A stretch of DNA of 64,000 nt from Emcibacter sp. (GTDB lineage: Bacteria; Pseudomonadota; Alphaproteobacteria; Sphingomonadales; Emcibacteraceae), in the NCBI GenBank assembly GCA_021741205.1, contig JAIOYI010000004.1, positions 62,001-126,000 on the forward strand. The letters run 5' to 3'. Under the pieces are notes generated by a model. The model searched no databases. It had not been told where the DNA came from and saw nothing but the letters and a program-made list of their open reading frames with translations. The position numbers were made by a program, and so were the translations under genes. Positions 15,954 to 25,025 of this stretch are shown here, piece after piece (the stretch's first letter is position 1; every line of letters begins with the position of its first letter).

Positions 15954-17615
15954 ATGTCACAATCTTCTTTATTTGAACGTCATAAAAATACTCTAGAAGA
16001 AGGAATACGTGCAAGCCGCACACGGGAATATTGGACGGCATATCCCGAAAATCCAAGCCCACATGTTTATGGTGAAAATGCGAGCGCAGAGGGTGAGGCG
16101 GCCTTTAAGTCTTATCTTAACAAGGCCTTTGATATAGATCAAGCCGCAACCATTGGTGCGATTGGCTCCGAAAAATCACCTTATGGTTTTGATTTGGGAA
16201 TTACCTATCCCAAGGTGGATGTGGATGGGCTTATTATGCATGTGGAATCAATTCGCGGGGATTGGGCACAGACTTCTGTTGAAACCCGCACAGGTATTTG
16301 TCTTGAAATATTAAGTCGCATCAATAAACGTAGCTTTGAAATTGGTTATGCGGTTATGCACACAACTGGTCAGGCTTTCATGATGGCCTTTCAGGCGGGT
16401 GGTCCCCATGCACAGGACCGAGGTCTTGAGGCTGTGGTCTATGCTTATGAGGATATGAAACGTACACCAGCCGTTGCCCGTTGGGAAAAACCACAGGGCA
16501 AACGTGACCCCATCGTTATGGAAAAACATTTCAGCATAGTACCTCGTGGTATTGGTCTTGTTATTGGCTGCTCTACTTTCCCCACATGGAACAGTTATCC
16601 TGGGTTATTTGCAAGTTTGGTTACAGGCAATGCGGTTATTGTGAAACCTCATCCTGGGGCAATTTTACCCGCGGCTATTTCCGTGAAAATTTGTCGTGAT
16701 GTTTTAAAAGAAGAAGGTTTTGATCCCAACATCGTCACATTGGCGACTGATAGTGCCAATGAACCCTTAACCAAGATACTCGCCCTGCGCCCCGAAGTAA
16801 AATTGATTGATTTCACAGGCAGCACAAGTTTTGGCGACTGGCTGGAAAATAATGCACGTCAAGCCTTGGTCTATACGGAAAAGGCGGGTGTTAATTGTGT
16901 AATCATTGATAGCACGGATAGTTTTCGGGCTATGACGTCTAATCTTGCCTTTACGCTTAGCCTTTATTCAGGACAGATGTGTACAACACCACAAAATATT
17001 TTCATTCCAAAGGGAGGTATTGAAACCGACGAAGGTCATAAAAGCTTTGATGAGGTTGTAGCGGGTCTTGCGGGTGCTGTAGATAAGCTGCACAGTGATG
17101 AGGGGCGAGCTTGTGCAATTTTGGGTGCTATCCAGAGTGAGGCAACGCTTAATCGTATCAAAAAATACGGCGCTCAGGATAATGTGGTTTTACAGTCTCG
17201 CGCGGTTCCTATGGCAGGATTTGATAAGGCAACAATTCAGACGCCTCTGATTTTGAAGGCTGTCGATAAAACGTCTCATAACAGTGAATTGTTTGGCCCA
17301 ATATCCTTTGTTGTACCAACAGAAAATACGCAGGATAGCTTGAAGATAGTTGAAGACAGTGTGAAAAAACAAGGTGCTATAAGCTTTGGAATCTATTCCA
17401 CATCAGAAGATGTTCTGGGTCAGGCAGAGGGTGTTGCTTGCCGTGCGGGTGTTGCGGTGTCTTTTAACTTAACGGGTGGTGTTTATGTGAATCAGACAGC
17501 GGCCTTTAGTGATTTTCATGCAACGGGATGCAATCCTGCGGCCAATGCGGCATTATCGGATACGGCCTTTGTCTCAAATCGTTACCGCGTCGTTCAGAGC
17601 CGTAAACATATTTAA
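15954..17615 (+). CDS. paaN: Phenylacetate degradation aldehyde dehydrogenase PaaN
   Basis: A 553-residue aldehyde-dehydrogenase-superfamily protein of the PaaN type. The active Cys is in S-G-Q-M-C-T-T-P-Q-N; the conserved Glu region reads Y-T-E-K-A-G-V-N, and F-T-G-S-T-S-F-G is the cofactor loop. Unlike PaaZ (about 680 residues), there is no C-terminal MaoC hydratase domain, so ring opening must use a separate hydrolase. PaaN is thought to oxidise the pathway semialdehyde. A ribosome site (AGGAG) precedes the ATG. It is transcribed away from paaG and ends at a strong terminator. Confidence 0.85.
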   Translation: MSQSSLFERHKNTLEEGIRASRTREYWTAYPENPSPHVYGENASAEGEAAFKSYLNKAFDIDQAATIGAIGSEKSPYGFDLGITYPKVDVDGLIMHVESIRGDWAQTSVETRTGICLEILSRINKRSFEIGYAVMHTTGQAFMMAFQAGGPHAQDRGLEAVVYAYEDMKRTPAVARWEKPQGKRDPIVMEKHFSIVPRGIGLVIGCSTFPTWNSYPGLFASLVTGNAVIVKPHPGAILPAAISVKICRDVLKEEGFDPNIVTLATDSANEPLTKILALRPEVKLIDFTGSTSFGDWLENNARQALVYTEKAGVNCVIIDSTDSFRAMTSNLAFTLSLYSGQMCTTPQNIFIPKGGIETDEGHKSFDEVVAGLAGAVDKLHSDEGRACAILGAIQSEATLNRIKKYGAQDNVVLQSRAVPMAGFDKATIQTPLILKAVDKTSHNSELFGPISFVVPTENTQDSLKIVEDSVKKQGAISFGIYSTSEDVLGQAEGVACRAGVAVSFNLTGGVYVNQTAAFSDFHATGCNPAANAALSDTAFVSNRYRVVQSRKHI

Positions 17616-17640
17616 TCTTCTGAATATAGTTCCTTAAAAT

Positions 17641-17673
17641 ATCCTCTTAAAACATCCTCTTAAAACATCCTCG
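17641..17673. repeat. 13-nt direct repeat after paaN
   Basis: ATCCTCTTAAAAC occurs twice in tandem (17641-17653, 17654-17666), followed by a partial copy ATCCTCG that runs into the terminator; a decayed copy (TCCTTAAAAT) precedes them. Confidence 0.7.
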
Positions 17674-17704
17674 GTGGCAATATGCTGTCGGGGATTGTTT
17701 TTTT
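17667..17704 (+). terminator. Rho-independent terminator of paaN
   Basis: ATCCTCGG pairs with TCGGGGAT (eight pairs including two G-U), the loop holds a small GCA/TGC inner hairpin, and seven T residues follow at 17698-17704. Confidence 0.7.
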
Positions 17705-17762
17705 ATGCCATTAGGATTACCCTATATAAAATTATAAATAGATATATTGTGAATGGGTGTAA

Positions 17763-18116
17763 ATGTTTAGGGAATTTATCAAATATATTCTGGTGATGAT
17801 CACAATCTTTGCGGTGTCTGCTTGCGGGAAGAATGAAGAAGAGGTTTATGAGGGGACACGGGAAACGGTTCGTTTGATAAAAAGCTTTCAGAATGCAACG
17901 CCAGAAATGCAGGATTATATTGATGAAATCATTAAAGAGGCGAATGATCTTAACTATCAAGATGCCATGAATAAGCTTGCTCTGCTATCTGCGACACATA
18001 AAACAACAAAACAACAAAAGATCGCCATAGAACTTATGGTGAAACAATTGCGTTATGATATGGAAGAAGAAATATTCAAAGCACAGGCGCAAGCTGGCGG
18101 AGAAAATGAAAGATGA
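17763..18116 (+). CDS. Small lipoprotein of unknown function
   Basis: A 117-residue protein with a lipoprotein signal: hydrophobic stretch I-L-V-M-I-T-I-F-A-V-S-A-C, giving the lipid-anchored Cys near residue 20. The mature part is short, charged and helical (Y-I-D-E-I-I-K-E-A-N, K-L-A-L-L-S-A-T), with a likely coiled-coil tail. No family is recognised. Its stop overlaps the start of the next gene (ATGA), so the two small envelope proteins are coupled. Confidence 0.7.
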   Translation: MFREFIKYILVMITIFAVSACGKNEEEVYEGTRETVRLIKSFQNATPEMQDYIDEIIKEANDLNYQDAMNKLALLSATHKTTKQQKIAIELMVKQLRYDMEEEIFKAQAQAGGENER

Positions 18117-18373
18117 ATAAGTCAACCTTAAATCTTATTTGGAAGCTTCTTTTGGCCTCTCTTCTTGTAGGACTTTTGCTTGATTTTCTCGGTATTAGTC
18201 CTATTGATCTTATTCACAATATTCCAGAAACAGTGGGAAAGATTATTGATTATGTGGTTTCGGCTGTAAAGTGGGGTGGAAAATATGTTCTGCTTGGCGC
18301 AATTATTGTTGTACCGGTATGGATATTTATGAATTTGGGTTCGATCAAAAATATATTTAGACGTAAAAATTAA
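18113..18373 (+). CDS. Small membrane protein (DUF6460-like)
   Basis: An 86-residue protein with two membrane helices, one at residues 7-28 (W-K-L-L-L-A-S-L-L-V-G-L-L-L-D-F-L) and one at 58-77. The G-I-S-P-I-D-L-I turn between them resembles small alphaproteobacterial proteins annotated DUF6460, though this match is from memory. It starts inside the stop of the lipoprotein gene. Function unknown. Confidence 0.55.
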   Translation: MNKSTLNLIWKLLLASLLVGLLLDFLGISPIDLIHNIPETVGKIIDYVVSAVKWGGKYVLLGAIIVVPVWIFMNLGSIKNIFRRKN

Positions 18374-18403
18374 TTTTATCATGCAAACAAAATAGGGTGT
18401 AAA

Positions 18404-18973
18404 ATGGACATTAAAAATACGAATACTTCATATGGTTCTATTGCAAAATTATTTCACTGGGGGATGTTTTTGATCATTGCAGGTTTATTGATCTTAGGTA
18501 TCTATATGGGTGATTTACCAAAAGACACACCCGAACAGATGAGTTATAAATATAGTCTTTATGATTATCATAAGTCGTTTGGTGTATTGATACTTTTGCT
18601 TGTTATTGTTCGGCTTGGATGGCGCATGAAAAATCCTGTTCCAGAGATGCCAGACAGCATGAGCAAAATTGAAGGATTAAGTGCCCATGCCATGCATATT
18701 TTACTTTACGTTATTATGTTTGCTCAACCTTTATCGGGTTGGATGATGAGCAATTCTGCGGGAATTCCTGTGAAAATCTTTGGTCTGGAAATGCCATCAT
18801 TAATAGATAAAGATAAAGCTATGTCAGATTTTTTCCATGAAGCACATGAAGTTATTGCGGCCCTTCTGATGGTTGCTATAGCTATTCATGTGGCAGCAGC
18901 ATTATTCCATCATTTTATTCGTAAAGACGATGTCATGGAAAGAATGTCACCCCATCCCAAAAAAACAAATTGA
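18404..18973 (+). CDS. Cytochrome b561
   Basis: A 189-residue four-helix cytochrome b561 of the YceJ/CybB type. Haem-ligand histidines appear in K-L-F-H-W (residue ~18), D-Y-H-K-S-F-G, L-S-A-H-A-M-H and A-I-H-V-A-A-A-L-F-H-H. W-M-M-S-N-S-A-G is the conserved loop. Members oxidise quinol, often as superoxide:ubiquinone oxidoreductases. It is a different subfamily from the cytochrome b at 3061. It stands 30 bases after the small membrane gene and may share a transcript. Confidence 0.85.
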   Translation: MDIKNTNTSYGSIAKLFHWGMFLIIAGLLILGIYMGDLPKDTPEQMSYKYSLYDYHKSFGVLILLLVIVRLGWRMKNPVPEMPDSMSKIEGLSAHAMHILLYVIMFAQPLSGWMMSNSAGIPVKIFGLEMPSLIDKDKAMSDFFHEAHEVIAALLMVAIAIHVAAALFHHFIRKDDVMERMSPHPKKTN

Positions 18974-19024
18974 TATCATGTCATCGTGAAACATTAAAAA
19001 TATGTTCAATAAGGATAATAGATA

Positions 19025-19408
19025 ATGGACGGGGAACGATTGGTTAAATTTATAATATGGGTGTTAAGTCTCGTCCTAGCCATTGTGTTTTTTTATAATG
19101 GGATTAGTAAAATAGCAGAAACCTCTTCTCAGACGGAGCAGTTTGAAGCTTTGGGCATTTCTTCCAATGTGATGAGGCTTGTTGGCATATTCGAATGTCT
19201 GGGAGCTTTGATGTTGACCTTACCCCGTTTGGCCTTGTTTGGCGGGGGGATTTTGGGCAGCATAATGTTGGTGAGTGCAGGATTGCATTTTTTTCATGGT
19301 AATATGATGTCCTCTTTCAGGGCTTCGGTCATAATTTTGATGCTGGTGAGCATTTGTTATCTTCGGTATAAATATCGGGACACAGCAATAGAAGATGAGC
19401 AGTCGTAG
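19025..19408 (+). CDS. DoxX-like membrane protein
   Basis: A 127-residue protein with four membrane helices in the DoxX arrangement: F-F-Y-N-G-I-S-K-I-A after the first helix, L-V-G-I-F-E-C-L-G-A-L-M-L in the second, then G-G-G-I-L-G-S-I-M-L. The family is widespread and its biochemical role is poorly defined. It precedes the GntP permease by 36 bases. Confidence 0.8.
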   Translation: MDGERLVKFIIWVLSLVLAIVFFYNGISKIAETSSQTEQFEALGISSNVMRLVGIFECLGALMLTLPRLALFGGGILGSIMLVSAGLHFFHGNMMSSFRASVIILMLVSICYLRYKYRDTAIEDEQS

Positions 19409-19444
19409 AAAGTTAATGACTTTAGACGAGAGGAATATAGCATC

Positions 19445-20761
19445 ATGTTAGGTATAATTGGATTGATAGGGGGGCTTGTTCTTCTTATTATACTGACGAT
19501 CAGGGGGATGAATATTTTAATTGCAGCACCGCTTTGTGCGCTGTTGGTTGCGATTTGTAGTGGTATTGCCCTTATGCCACCAATGACGGATGGCCCAAGT
19601 TTCACTGAAAACTATATGATGGGGTTTGCGGGTTTTCTGAAAGACTGGTTTATTGTATTTTTGTTAGGCGCCATGTTTGGCAAGGTCATGGAGGCAAGCG
19701 GTGCCGCTGATAGCGTTGCCCATTTTGTTGTCCAAAGGCTTGGCATGCGTCATGCCGCCCTTGCGGTTATTGCTGCTTGCGGCATTTTGACTTATGGGGG
19801 GGTGAGCGTTTTTGTTGTGGCCTTTTCCGTTTTTCCCATGGCACTCAGCCTTTTTAAAGAGGCCAATCTTCCTCGCCGTTTTATCCCTGCAGCCTTGGCC
19901 TTTGGATCGGTGACTTTCACCATGACCTCTGCGGGATCAGTGGAGATCCAGAATTTTCTGCCGATGGAATATCTGGGCACCACGCAATTTGCGGGATGGC
20001 AGGTCAGCATCATTGTAGCCATAACCATGGCTTTGAGCGGATATTGGTGGTTTGAAAAAATGATTAAACGGGCCAAGGCTCAAGGCGAATGTTATGATGA
20101 GCGAGCAGATGATCCTAAAGAAAAATCCTATGATAAATTGCCCAACCCACTTTTGGGATTAATTCCTTTGATTTCTGTTCTTGCGACGTCCTTTTATTTT
20201 AGTGTGATTTTACACTACGGCAAGTCATCTCTTATTATTGCGCTGCTTGTGGGATTGCTGCTTTCTATTGGTCTTTATTGGAAAAAATTTGATAATCTTG
20301 GACTTGCTCTGTCTTCTGCGACATTTGGGGCATTGGTTGCCATCGCCAATACCTGTGCGGTTGTGGGTTTTGGCAGTATTGCAAAATTAACCCCCGCCTT
20401 TAATGATGCCCTGATATATATGACATCAATTCCGGGAAATGGGCTTATTGGAGCGGCGGTCGCTATTAGCGTTATTGTGGCCTTGACGGGGTCGGCTTCT
20501 GGCGGGCAGGCCATTGCCTTACCTCTTATTGCTCCCCATTATTTGGAAGCGGGCGTCGATCCAGAAGCCTTACACAGAGTAATTGCGCTGACCTCAGGGG
20601 GACTTGATTCCTTGCCTCACAATGGCTATGTAGTGACAACGATCCGTGCCATTTGCGGGGAAACACATAGAACGGCCTATATGCCTTTGGCGGCCTTAAC
20701 GGTTATTATTCCCTTTGTGGGTGCTATTTTTGCCATCTTTTTATTCGCTCTTGGATTATAA
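19445..20761 (+). CDS. GntP family permease
   Basis: A 438-residue inner-membrane transporter with about 12 helices. The GntP signature is visible: W-F-I-V-F-L-L-G-A-M-F-G-K near residue 67, T-Y-G-G-V-S-V-F-V-V-A-F in the middle and G-G-L-D-S-L-P-H-N-G-Y-V near the C-terminus. Members take up gluconate, hydroxy-acids or 3-hydroxybutyrate by proton symport. Given the many acyl-CoA genes nearby, a short hydroxy-acid is plausible but unproven. It is followed six bases later by the ybiB-like gene. Confidence 0.85.
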   Translation: MLGIIGLIGGLVLLIILTIRGMNILIAAPLCALLVAICSGIALMPPMTDGPSFTENYMMGFAGFLKDWFIVFLLGAMFGKVMEASGAADSVAHFVVQRLGMRHAALAVIAACGILTYGGVSVFVVAFSVFPMALSLFKEANLPRRFIPAALAFGSVTFTMTSAGSVEIQNFLPMEYLGTTQFAGWQVSIIVAITMALSGYWWFEKMIKRAKAQGECYDERADDPKEKSYDKLPNPLLGLIPLISVLATSFYFSVILHYGKSSLIIALLVGLLLSIGLYWKKFDNLGLALSSATFGALVAIANTCAVVGFGSIAKLTPAFNDALIYMTSIPGNGLIGAAVAISVIVALTGSASGGQAIALPLIAPHYLEAGVDPEALHRVIALTSGGLDSLPHNGYVVTTIRAICGETHRTAYMPLAALTVIIPFVGAIFAIFLFALGL

Positions 20762-20767
20762 GGTAAG

Positions 20768-21751
20768 ATGATAAACCCTTATGCAGAGATTATCAGGACG
20801 CTAGGTCGTGGCCCCACAAAATCAAGGCATCTCACTCGTGAAGAAGCCCGTTTTGCATTTTTAGGTGTATTGAACGGCCAAATGGCTGATATGCAAGTGG
20901 GCGCATTATTGTTGTTGCTGCGCTACCGCAGCGAAAATGCAGAAGAATTAGCAGGGATCGTTGATGCCATTAATGAGCATCTTTCCCTTATAGACACCCT
21001 CCCAAATAATAATATAATAGACTGGCCGAGCTATGCATCAGGCAAGAGCCGTGGACTGCCGTGGTTTTTATTGTCGGCAAAATTATTGGCAGAAAATGAT
21101 ATCAAAATTTTTATGCACGGCTTTAACAGCCACTTGGATAATGGTCTTTTGACAGAGTTTTGCCTTGATGCCGTGGGGGAAAAACCCGCAGTGTCTCTAG
21201 CAGAGGCTAGACAAAGACTGGAAACGGAAAATTTTGTTTATCTGCCGCTTCGTTGTTTTTGTCCGAAATTACAGGAATTATTACAAATAAGATCCGTGCT
21301 TGGGGTGCGTTCCATTGTCAATACGGCGGTGAAGCTCGTTAATCCCTTGCGGGCGAAATTAATTTTTCTGGGCATCTTTCATCCCGCCTATATCAGTTTG
21401 AACATTGCAGCCGCAAGACTTTTGAACCAGCCAAATCTTGGGGTTATCAAAGGCGGTGGTGGCGAGGCGGAACGCAATATTTTAAAACCCATAAAACTTT
21501 TTACGCTTTGTCATGAGCAGGAAAATACGAGCCAGTGGAAGGCGTTGCCGATGGATGCTCCAGATTATCCGATGACGGTCAATTACTTGGCGGATATCTG
21601 GCGGGGAAAAATCCACGATCCTTATGCAGCGGCCATGATCACGGGCACGGCTGCACAGGCGCTTTATTTAATGGGGCGGGCAAATAGCGTTTTTGATGCT
21701 GAAAAAATGGCCGAAGACTATTGGGGCAAGCATATAGATGCCTGTGCCTAA
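20768..21751 (+). CDS. ybiB: YbiB/TrpD2-like phosphoribosyltransferase-fold protein
   Basis: A 327-residue protein of the anthranilate phosphoribosyltransferase fold, YbiB/TrpD2 branch. The N-terminal helical part (L-T-R-E-E-A-R-F-A-F, D-M-Q-V-G-A-L-L-L-L-L-R) and a later V-I-K-G-G-G-G-E-A-E-R fit; the P-rich anthranilate site of true TrpD is not seen. E. coli YbiB binds nucleic acid and lacks anthranilate activity. It is translationally close to the GntP gene and its end overlaps the convergent MATE gene by four bases. Confidence 0.75.
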   Translation: MINPYAEIIRTLGRGPTKSRHLTREEARFAFLGVLNGQMADMQVGALLLLLRYRSENAEELAGIVDAINEHLSLIDTLPNNNIIDWPSYASGKSRGLPWFLLSAKLLAENDIKIFMHGFNSHLDNGLLTEFCLDAVGEKPAVSLAEARQRLETENFVYLPLRCFCPKLQELLQIRSVLGVRSIVNTAVKLVNPLRAKLIFLGIFHPAYISLNIAAARLLNQPNLGVIKGGGGEAERNILKPIKLFTLCHEQENTSQWKALPMDAPDYPMTVNYLADIWRGKIHDPYAAAMITGTAAQALYLMGRANSVFDAEKMAEDYWGKHIDACA

Positions 21752-23115
21752 GCGGGTGCCATCCCCCGCACGGTTTTCATAATCCAAATATAGGCGATAA
21801 TACCCGCCAGAATATTAGACAGGCAGGATGCCGCATAGACATAGGTCATGTCGGAAATGAAAAATGTTGCAATGAGAACCAAAGGCAACTGAAAAATTAC
21901 AACCCGAAAACTTGATATCAGCACACCAGGCAGCGGATTTCCTATGCCATTAAAGGCAGCATTAGCAATCATAACAAAGCCATAAGCACCATAAGAAATA
22001 GGCACAATATATAAATAGCTGTTGGAAAATCCTTGTATAGCTATAACATCGCTAAATTCTTTGGTGATGTGAGGGGCAAGGAACGCCATAATAAACGCTA
22101 GACATATGCCCCAAAGGACTGAAAAGATAGCGCATTGTTTCAGGGCGACCTCTAGGCGATCAAATTTATTGGCCCCGATATTCTGTCCAGCAAAGGGGCC
22201 GATGACGGCGGACAGGGCATAAAAAACAATCAAAATTATAGATTCTATGCGTATGGCAACATTGGTTCCTGCAACCGCATCATTACCAAAGGTGGCAATA
22301 ATCGCAATGACAACACCGCCTGCAAGCGGAATGATCATGTTGGTGCCCATGGCGGGAATGCCCACATGGGTGATCTTTTTAAAGGATTCCTTAAAATGGC
22401 CTAAGACCTCGGATGAAAATTTAATCACATGGAAACGATAGGTCAGAAAATACATAACGGCGATGAGCGTTCCCGCACGGGTAATCAATGTGGCGAGGGC
22501 GGCACCAATCATTTCTAAACGAGGGAAACCAAACAGGCCAAAAATCATAATGGGGTCAAGAATCACATTAAACAGAGCACCAATAATCATTAGCTTACCT
22601 TGCAGTGCCGTATCGCCAAGAGCCCGCATAACGCCCATGGCAACCATAGGAATTATGATAAATACTGGCGACCAATACCAGACCAGCATATAATCATGAA
22701 TCATCCCTAGGGTCATTTCATCGGCTCCCATCATTGTAAAAAGCGGATCAATGGTCAAAAGCCCAATCAGGGTAAAAAACAAAGAAATGATAACAGAAAT
22801 AACGATGCTGTTGGTGGCAATTTTTACAAGCTCATCATGGCTCCCCCGTCCAGATGCCCGTGCCATAACAGAGGATGCTCCCGCACTAAGTCCAATAGAG
22901 GCTGATATAACAATCATGACAATAGGACCGATGAATCCCATGGCGGCAAGTTCGGTGGGCCCAAGTTGTCCAATAAAATAGGTGTCAGCCAATAAAAAAC
23001 CCATGGACGCAAATATTCCAACCATCATGGGTAAACACATACGGATCAAATGTTTGATGATTGAGCCGTCAGTAAGATCGACGTGGCTATTATGTTTCTG
23101 AATTGGCCCTGACAC
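21748..23115 (-). CDS. MATE family efflux transporter
   Basis: A 455-residue, 12-helix exporter. It shows the MATE repeat halves: an N-terminal M-C-L-P-M-M-V-G-I-F-A with D-T-Y-F-I-G-Q-L-G, G-A-S-S-V-M-A-R-A, and in the second half P-F-A-G-Q-N-I-G-A. Members export cationic drugs, dyes or metabolites with Na+ or H+. It stands alone on the minus strand and its 3' end overlaps the convergent ybiB-like gene by four bases. Confidence 0.9.
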   Translation of the reverse strand: MSGPIQKHNSHVDLTDGSIIKHLIRMCLPMMVGIFASMGFLLADTYFIGQLGPTELAAMGFIGPIVMIVISASIGLSAGASSVMARASGRGSHDELVKIATNSIVISVIISLFFTLIGLLTIDPLFTMMGADEMTLGMIHDYMLVWYWSPVFIIIPMVAMGVMRALGDTALQGKLMIIGALFNVILDPIMIFGLFGFPRLEMIGAALATLITRAGTLIAVMYFLTYRFHVIKFSSEVLGHFKESFKKITHVGIPAMGTNMIIPLAGGVVIAIIATFGNDAVAGTNVAIRIESIILIVFYALSAVIGPFAGQNIGANKFDRLEVALKQCAIFSVLWGICLAFIMAFLAPHITKEFSDVIAIQGFSNSYLYIVPISYGAYGFVMIANAAFNGIGNPLPGVLISSFRVVIFQLPLVLIATFFISDMTYVYAASCLSNILAGIIAYIWIMKTVRGMAPA

Positions 23116-23307
23116 TTAAATTTCTTTCTTGATGGTTTTATTTATAAGCGAATAAGAGAAGAATTATATGATTTGGTGAATATAATATAGTTATTTTTTA
23201 AGGTATTAAAAAATATTAAAGTTAATTACGCTGTTGTCTTTTGTCTGTTTTGGTTGCTATTGTGTGATTTATACAGGGTATTAAAACAAAATAGAAACAG
23301 GAAAAAG

Positions 23308-24081
23308 ATGCTAGTTACAACCTCTCCCGCCAAGAAACTTGATTTTTCAGAAGACGTGACAAGGTCATCATGGTCTGTACCGCATTTTCTGGATGATAGT
23401 GAAATTTTAATTGAGTCAGCAAAAAAATTAACCCGATCTGATATCGCAAAACTTATGAAGATCAGTGATAAACTTGCCGATTTGAATTATAAGCGATATC
23501 GAGCCTTTTCCACACCCTTTACGCCAGCCAATTCAAAACAGGCAATTTTCGCTTTTACGGGGGATACTTATGTGGGGCTAGCTGCAAATAGTTTAAGTGA
23601 AGATGATCTTGATTATGCCCAGAACCATTACCGTATTTTATCTGGTCTTTACGGTTTGTTACGTCCTTTGGATTTGATGCAGCCTTACCGCATGGAAATG
23701 GGGAAAAACATCGTGACTGATCGGGGACGCACATTATATGATTTTTGGGGAAATAAACTTACCGATGATCTTAATCATCTTATGAAGGCACAAGATACAA
23801 ATATTTTGATCAATTGTGCTTCTCAGGAATATTTTAAGGCGATCAATCAAAATAAGTTAAACGGTCAGATTATAACGCCTGTTTTTAAGGAAGTTAAGGA
23901 TGGTCATGCCCGTATTCTTAGTATGTTTGCCAAAAAGGCTCGTGGTATGATGACCCGCTATATCATTCAGAACCGTTTGAAAAAATTTGATGATCTAAAG
24001 AGTTTTGATTTGGGGGGATATAAATTTCAACCCACATTGTCAGACCACAATATATTAGAGTTTCACAGAGTTATGGGCTAG
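23308..24081 (+). CDS. yaaA: Peroxide stress protein YaaA
   Basis: A 257-residue YaaA/DUF328 protein. The N-terminus M-L-V-T-T-S-P-A-K-K-L-D-F and the later segments F-T-G-D-T-Y-x-G-L, L-S-G-L-Y-G-L-L-R-P-L-D and N-C-A-S-x-E-Y-F are family signatures. In E. coli YaaA lowers free iron and DNA damage during hydrogen peroxide stress. ATG 23308 is chosen because AGGAAA lies just upstream and family homology begins there; an upstream in-frame start would add 18 unrelated residues. It precedes the TauE gene by six bases. Confidence 0.92.
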   Translation: MLVTTSPAKKLDFSEDVTRSSWSVPHFLDDSEILIESAKKLTRSDIAKLMKISDKLADLNYKRYRAFSTPFTPANSKQAIFAFTGDTYVGLAANSLSEDDLDYAQNHYRILSGLYGLLRPLDLMQPYRMEMGKNIVTDRGRTLYDFWGNKLTDDLNHLMKAQDTNILINCASQEYFKAINQNKLNGQIITPVFKEVKDGHARILSMFAKKARGMMTRYIIQNRLKKFDDLKSFDLGGYKFQPTLSDHNILEFHRVMG

Positions 24082-24087
24082 GGAAGA

Positions 24088-24852
24088 ATGACAGACCCGC
24101 TTTGGTTTTTTATACTTGCCGTTCCTGTTGTTTTGCTCACAGGCATATCAAAGGGGGGCTTTGCGGGCGGGCTTGGAACCTTGGCGGTGCCTTTACTTAC
24201 GCTGATGGTTGATCCAAGACAGGCGGCGGCTATTATGCTGCCTATTTTATGTGTTATGGATATTTTTACGGTATGGCGTTACCGAAGAGGCTGGGATGCA
24301 AGGTCGCTCAAAATTTTAATACCAGGTGCCTTAATCGGAATCGTCATCGGGGGGGTAACATTTCGTATGATGAATGAGGATATGATCCGTGTTCTTGTGG
24401 GGTTAATGGCGCTTTATTTTGTGGGGAATTATTGGTTTGTGCAAAGACATAGGGGGGAGGTGGAACCCCATGGTCATAATATGGTCAAGGGCGGACTGCT
24501 TGGGCTGCTGAGCGGCTTTTCAAGCTTCATTGCTCATGCGGGTGGCCCACCTGTGTCTCAATATCTTTTTCCGTTAAAGCTTGATAAAACCGTTCTTGTG
24601 GCAACGTCTGTGATGTTTTTTGTGACCGTGAACTATGTGAAACTCATTCCCTATGCGTGGCTTGGTCAATTTTCAAGTGCAAATCTTTCTCTATCGCTTT
24701 ATTTACTGCCTTTTGCCCCTCTTGGGGTATGGTTTGGCATTTGGCTGCATAATCGGGTATCCAATATTTTATTTTACCGCATCTGTTATGGGCTTTTGTT
24801 TTTGGTTGGTCTTCGGTTGTTGATCGAAGGCATGCTTGCCCTTTTATCGTAG
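24088..24852 (+). CDS. TauE/SafE family membrane exporter
   Basis: A 254-residue protein with eight or so membrane helices. The TauE/SafE features G-I-S-K-G-G-F-A-G-G-L-G near residue 20, and a matching second half beginning G-G-L-L-G-L-L-S-G-F-S-S-F-I-A-H-A-G-G-P-P, are present. Members move sulfite, sulfoacetate or related small anions. The substrate is unknown. It follows yaaA closely. Confidence 0.9.
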   Translation: MTDPLWFFILAVPVVLLTGISKGGFAGGLGTLAVPLLTLMVDPRQAAAIMLPILCVMDIFTVWRYRRGWDARSLKILIPGALIGIVIGGVTFRMMNEDMIRVLVGLMALYFVGNYWFVQRHRGEVEPHGHNMVKGGLLGLLSGFSSFIAHAGGPPVSQYLFPLKLDKTVLVATSVMFFVTVNYVKLIPYAWLGQFSSANLSLSLYLLPFAPLGVWFGIWLHNRVSNILFYRICYGLLFLVGLRLLIEGMLALLS

Positions 24853-24955
24853 GAATTGTAAAAAATCTTGACAGATTTGGCGGTTTTTTATGAATTATTT
24901 TACAGCATTTGAATTGTCTATACTATAACATATTGATTTTTAAGTATTATTTTAT

Positions 24956-24970
24956 TGGCACGATATATGC
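24956..24970 (+). promoter_or_regulatory. Sigma-54-type promoter of the PEP-CTERM gene
   Basis: TGGCACG-ATAT-ATGC matches the sigma-54 consensus TGGCACG-N4-TTGC with one change, and keeps the invariant GG and GC exactly ten bases apart. The PEP-CTERM start codon is 55 bases downstream of its end. Confidence 0.7.
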
Positions 24971-25025
24971 ATATCTTAAAGGTATCTTTTTTTGTATTTT
25001 AATAACTTTTTTAGAGGAAAATGAA

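Noticed and set aside
24861-24877. AAATC-TTGACA-GATTT inverted repeat after the TauE gene
   Set aside because: Five-base arms and no clean T-run; also looks like a -35 hexamer. Left uncalled.
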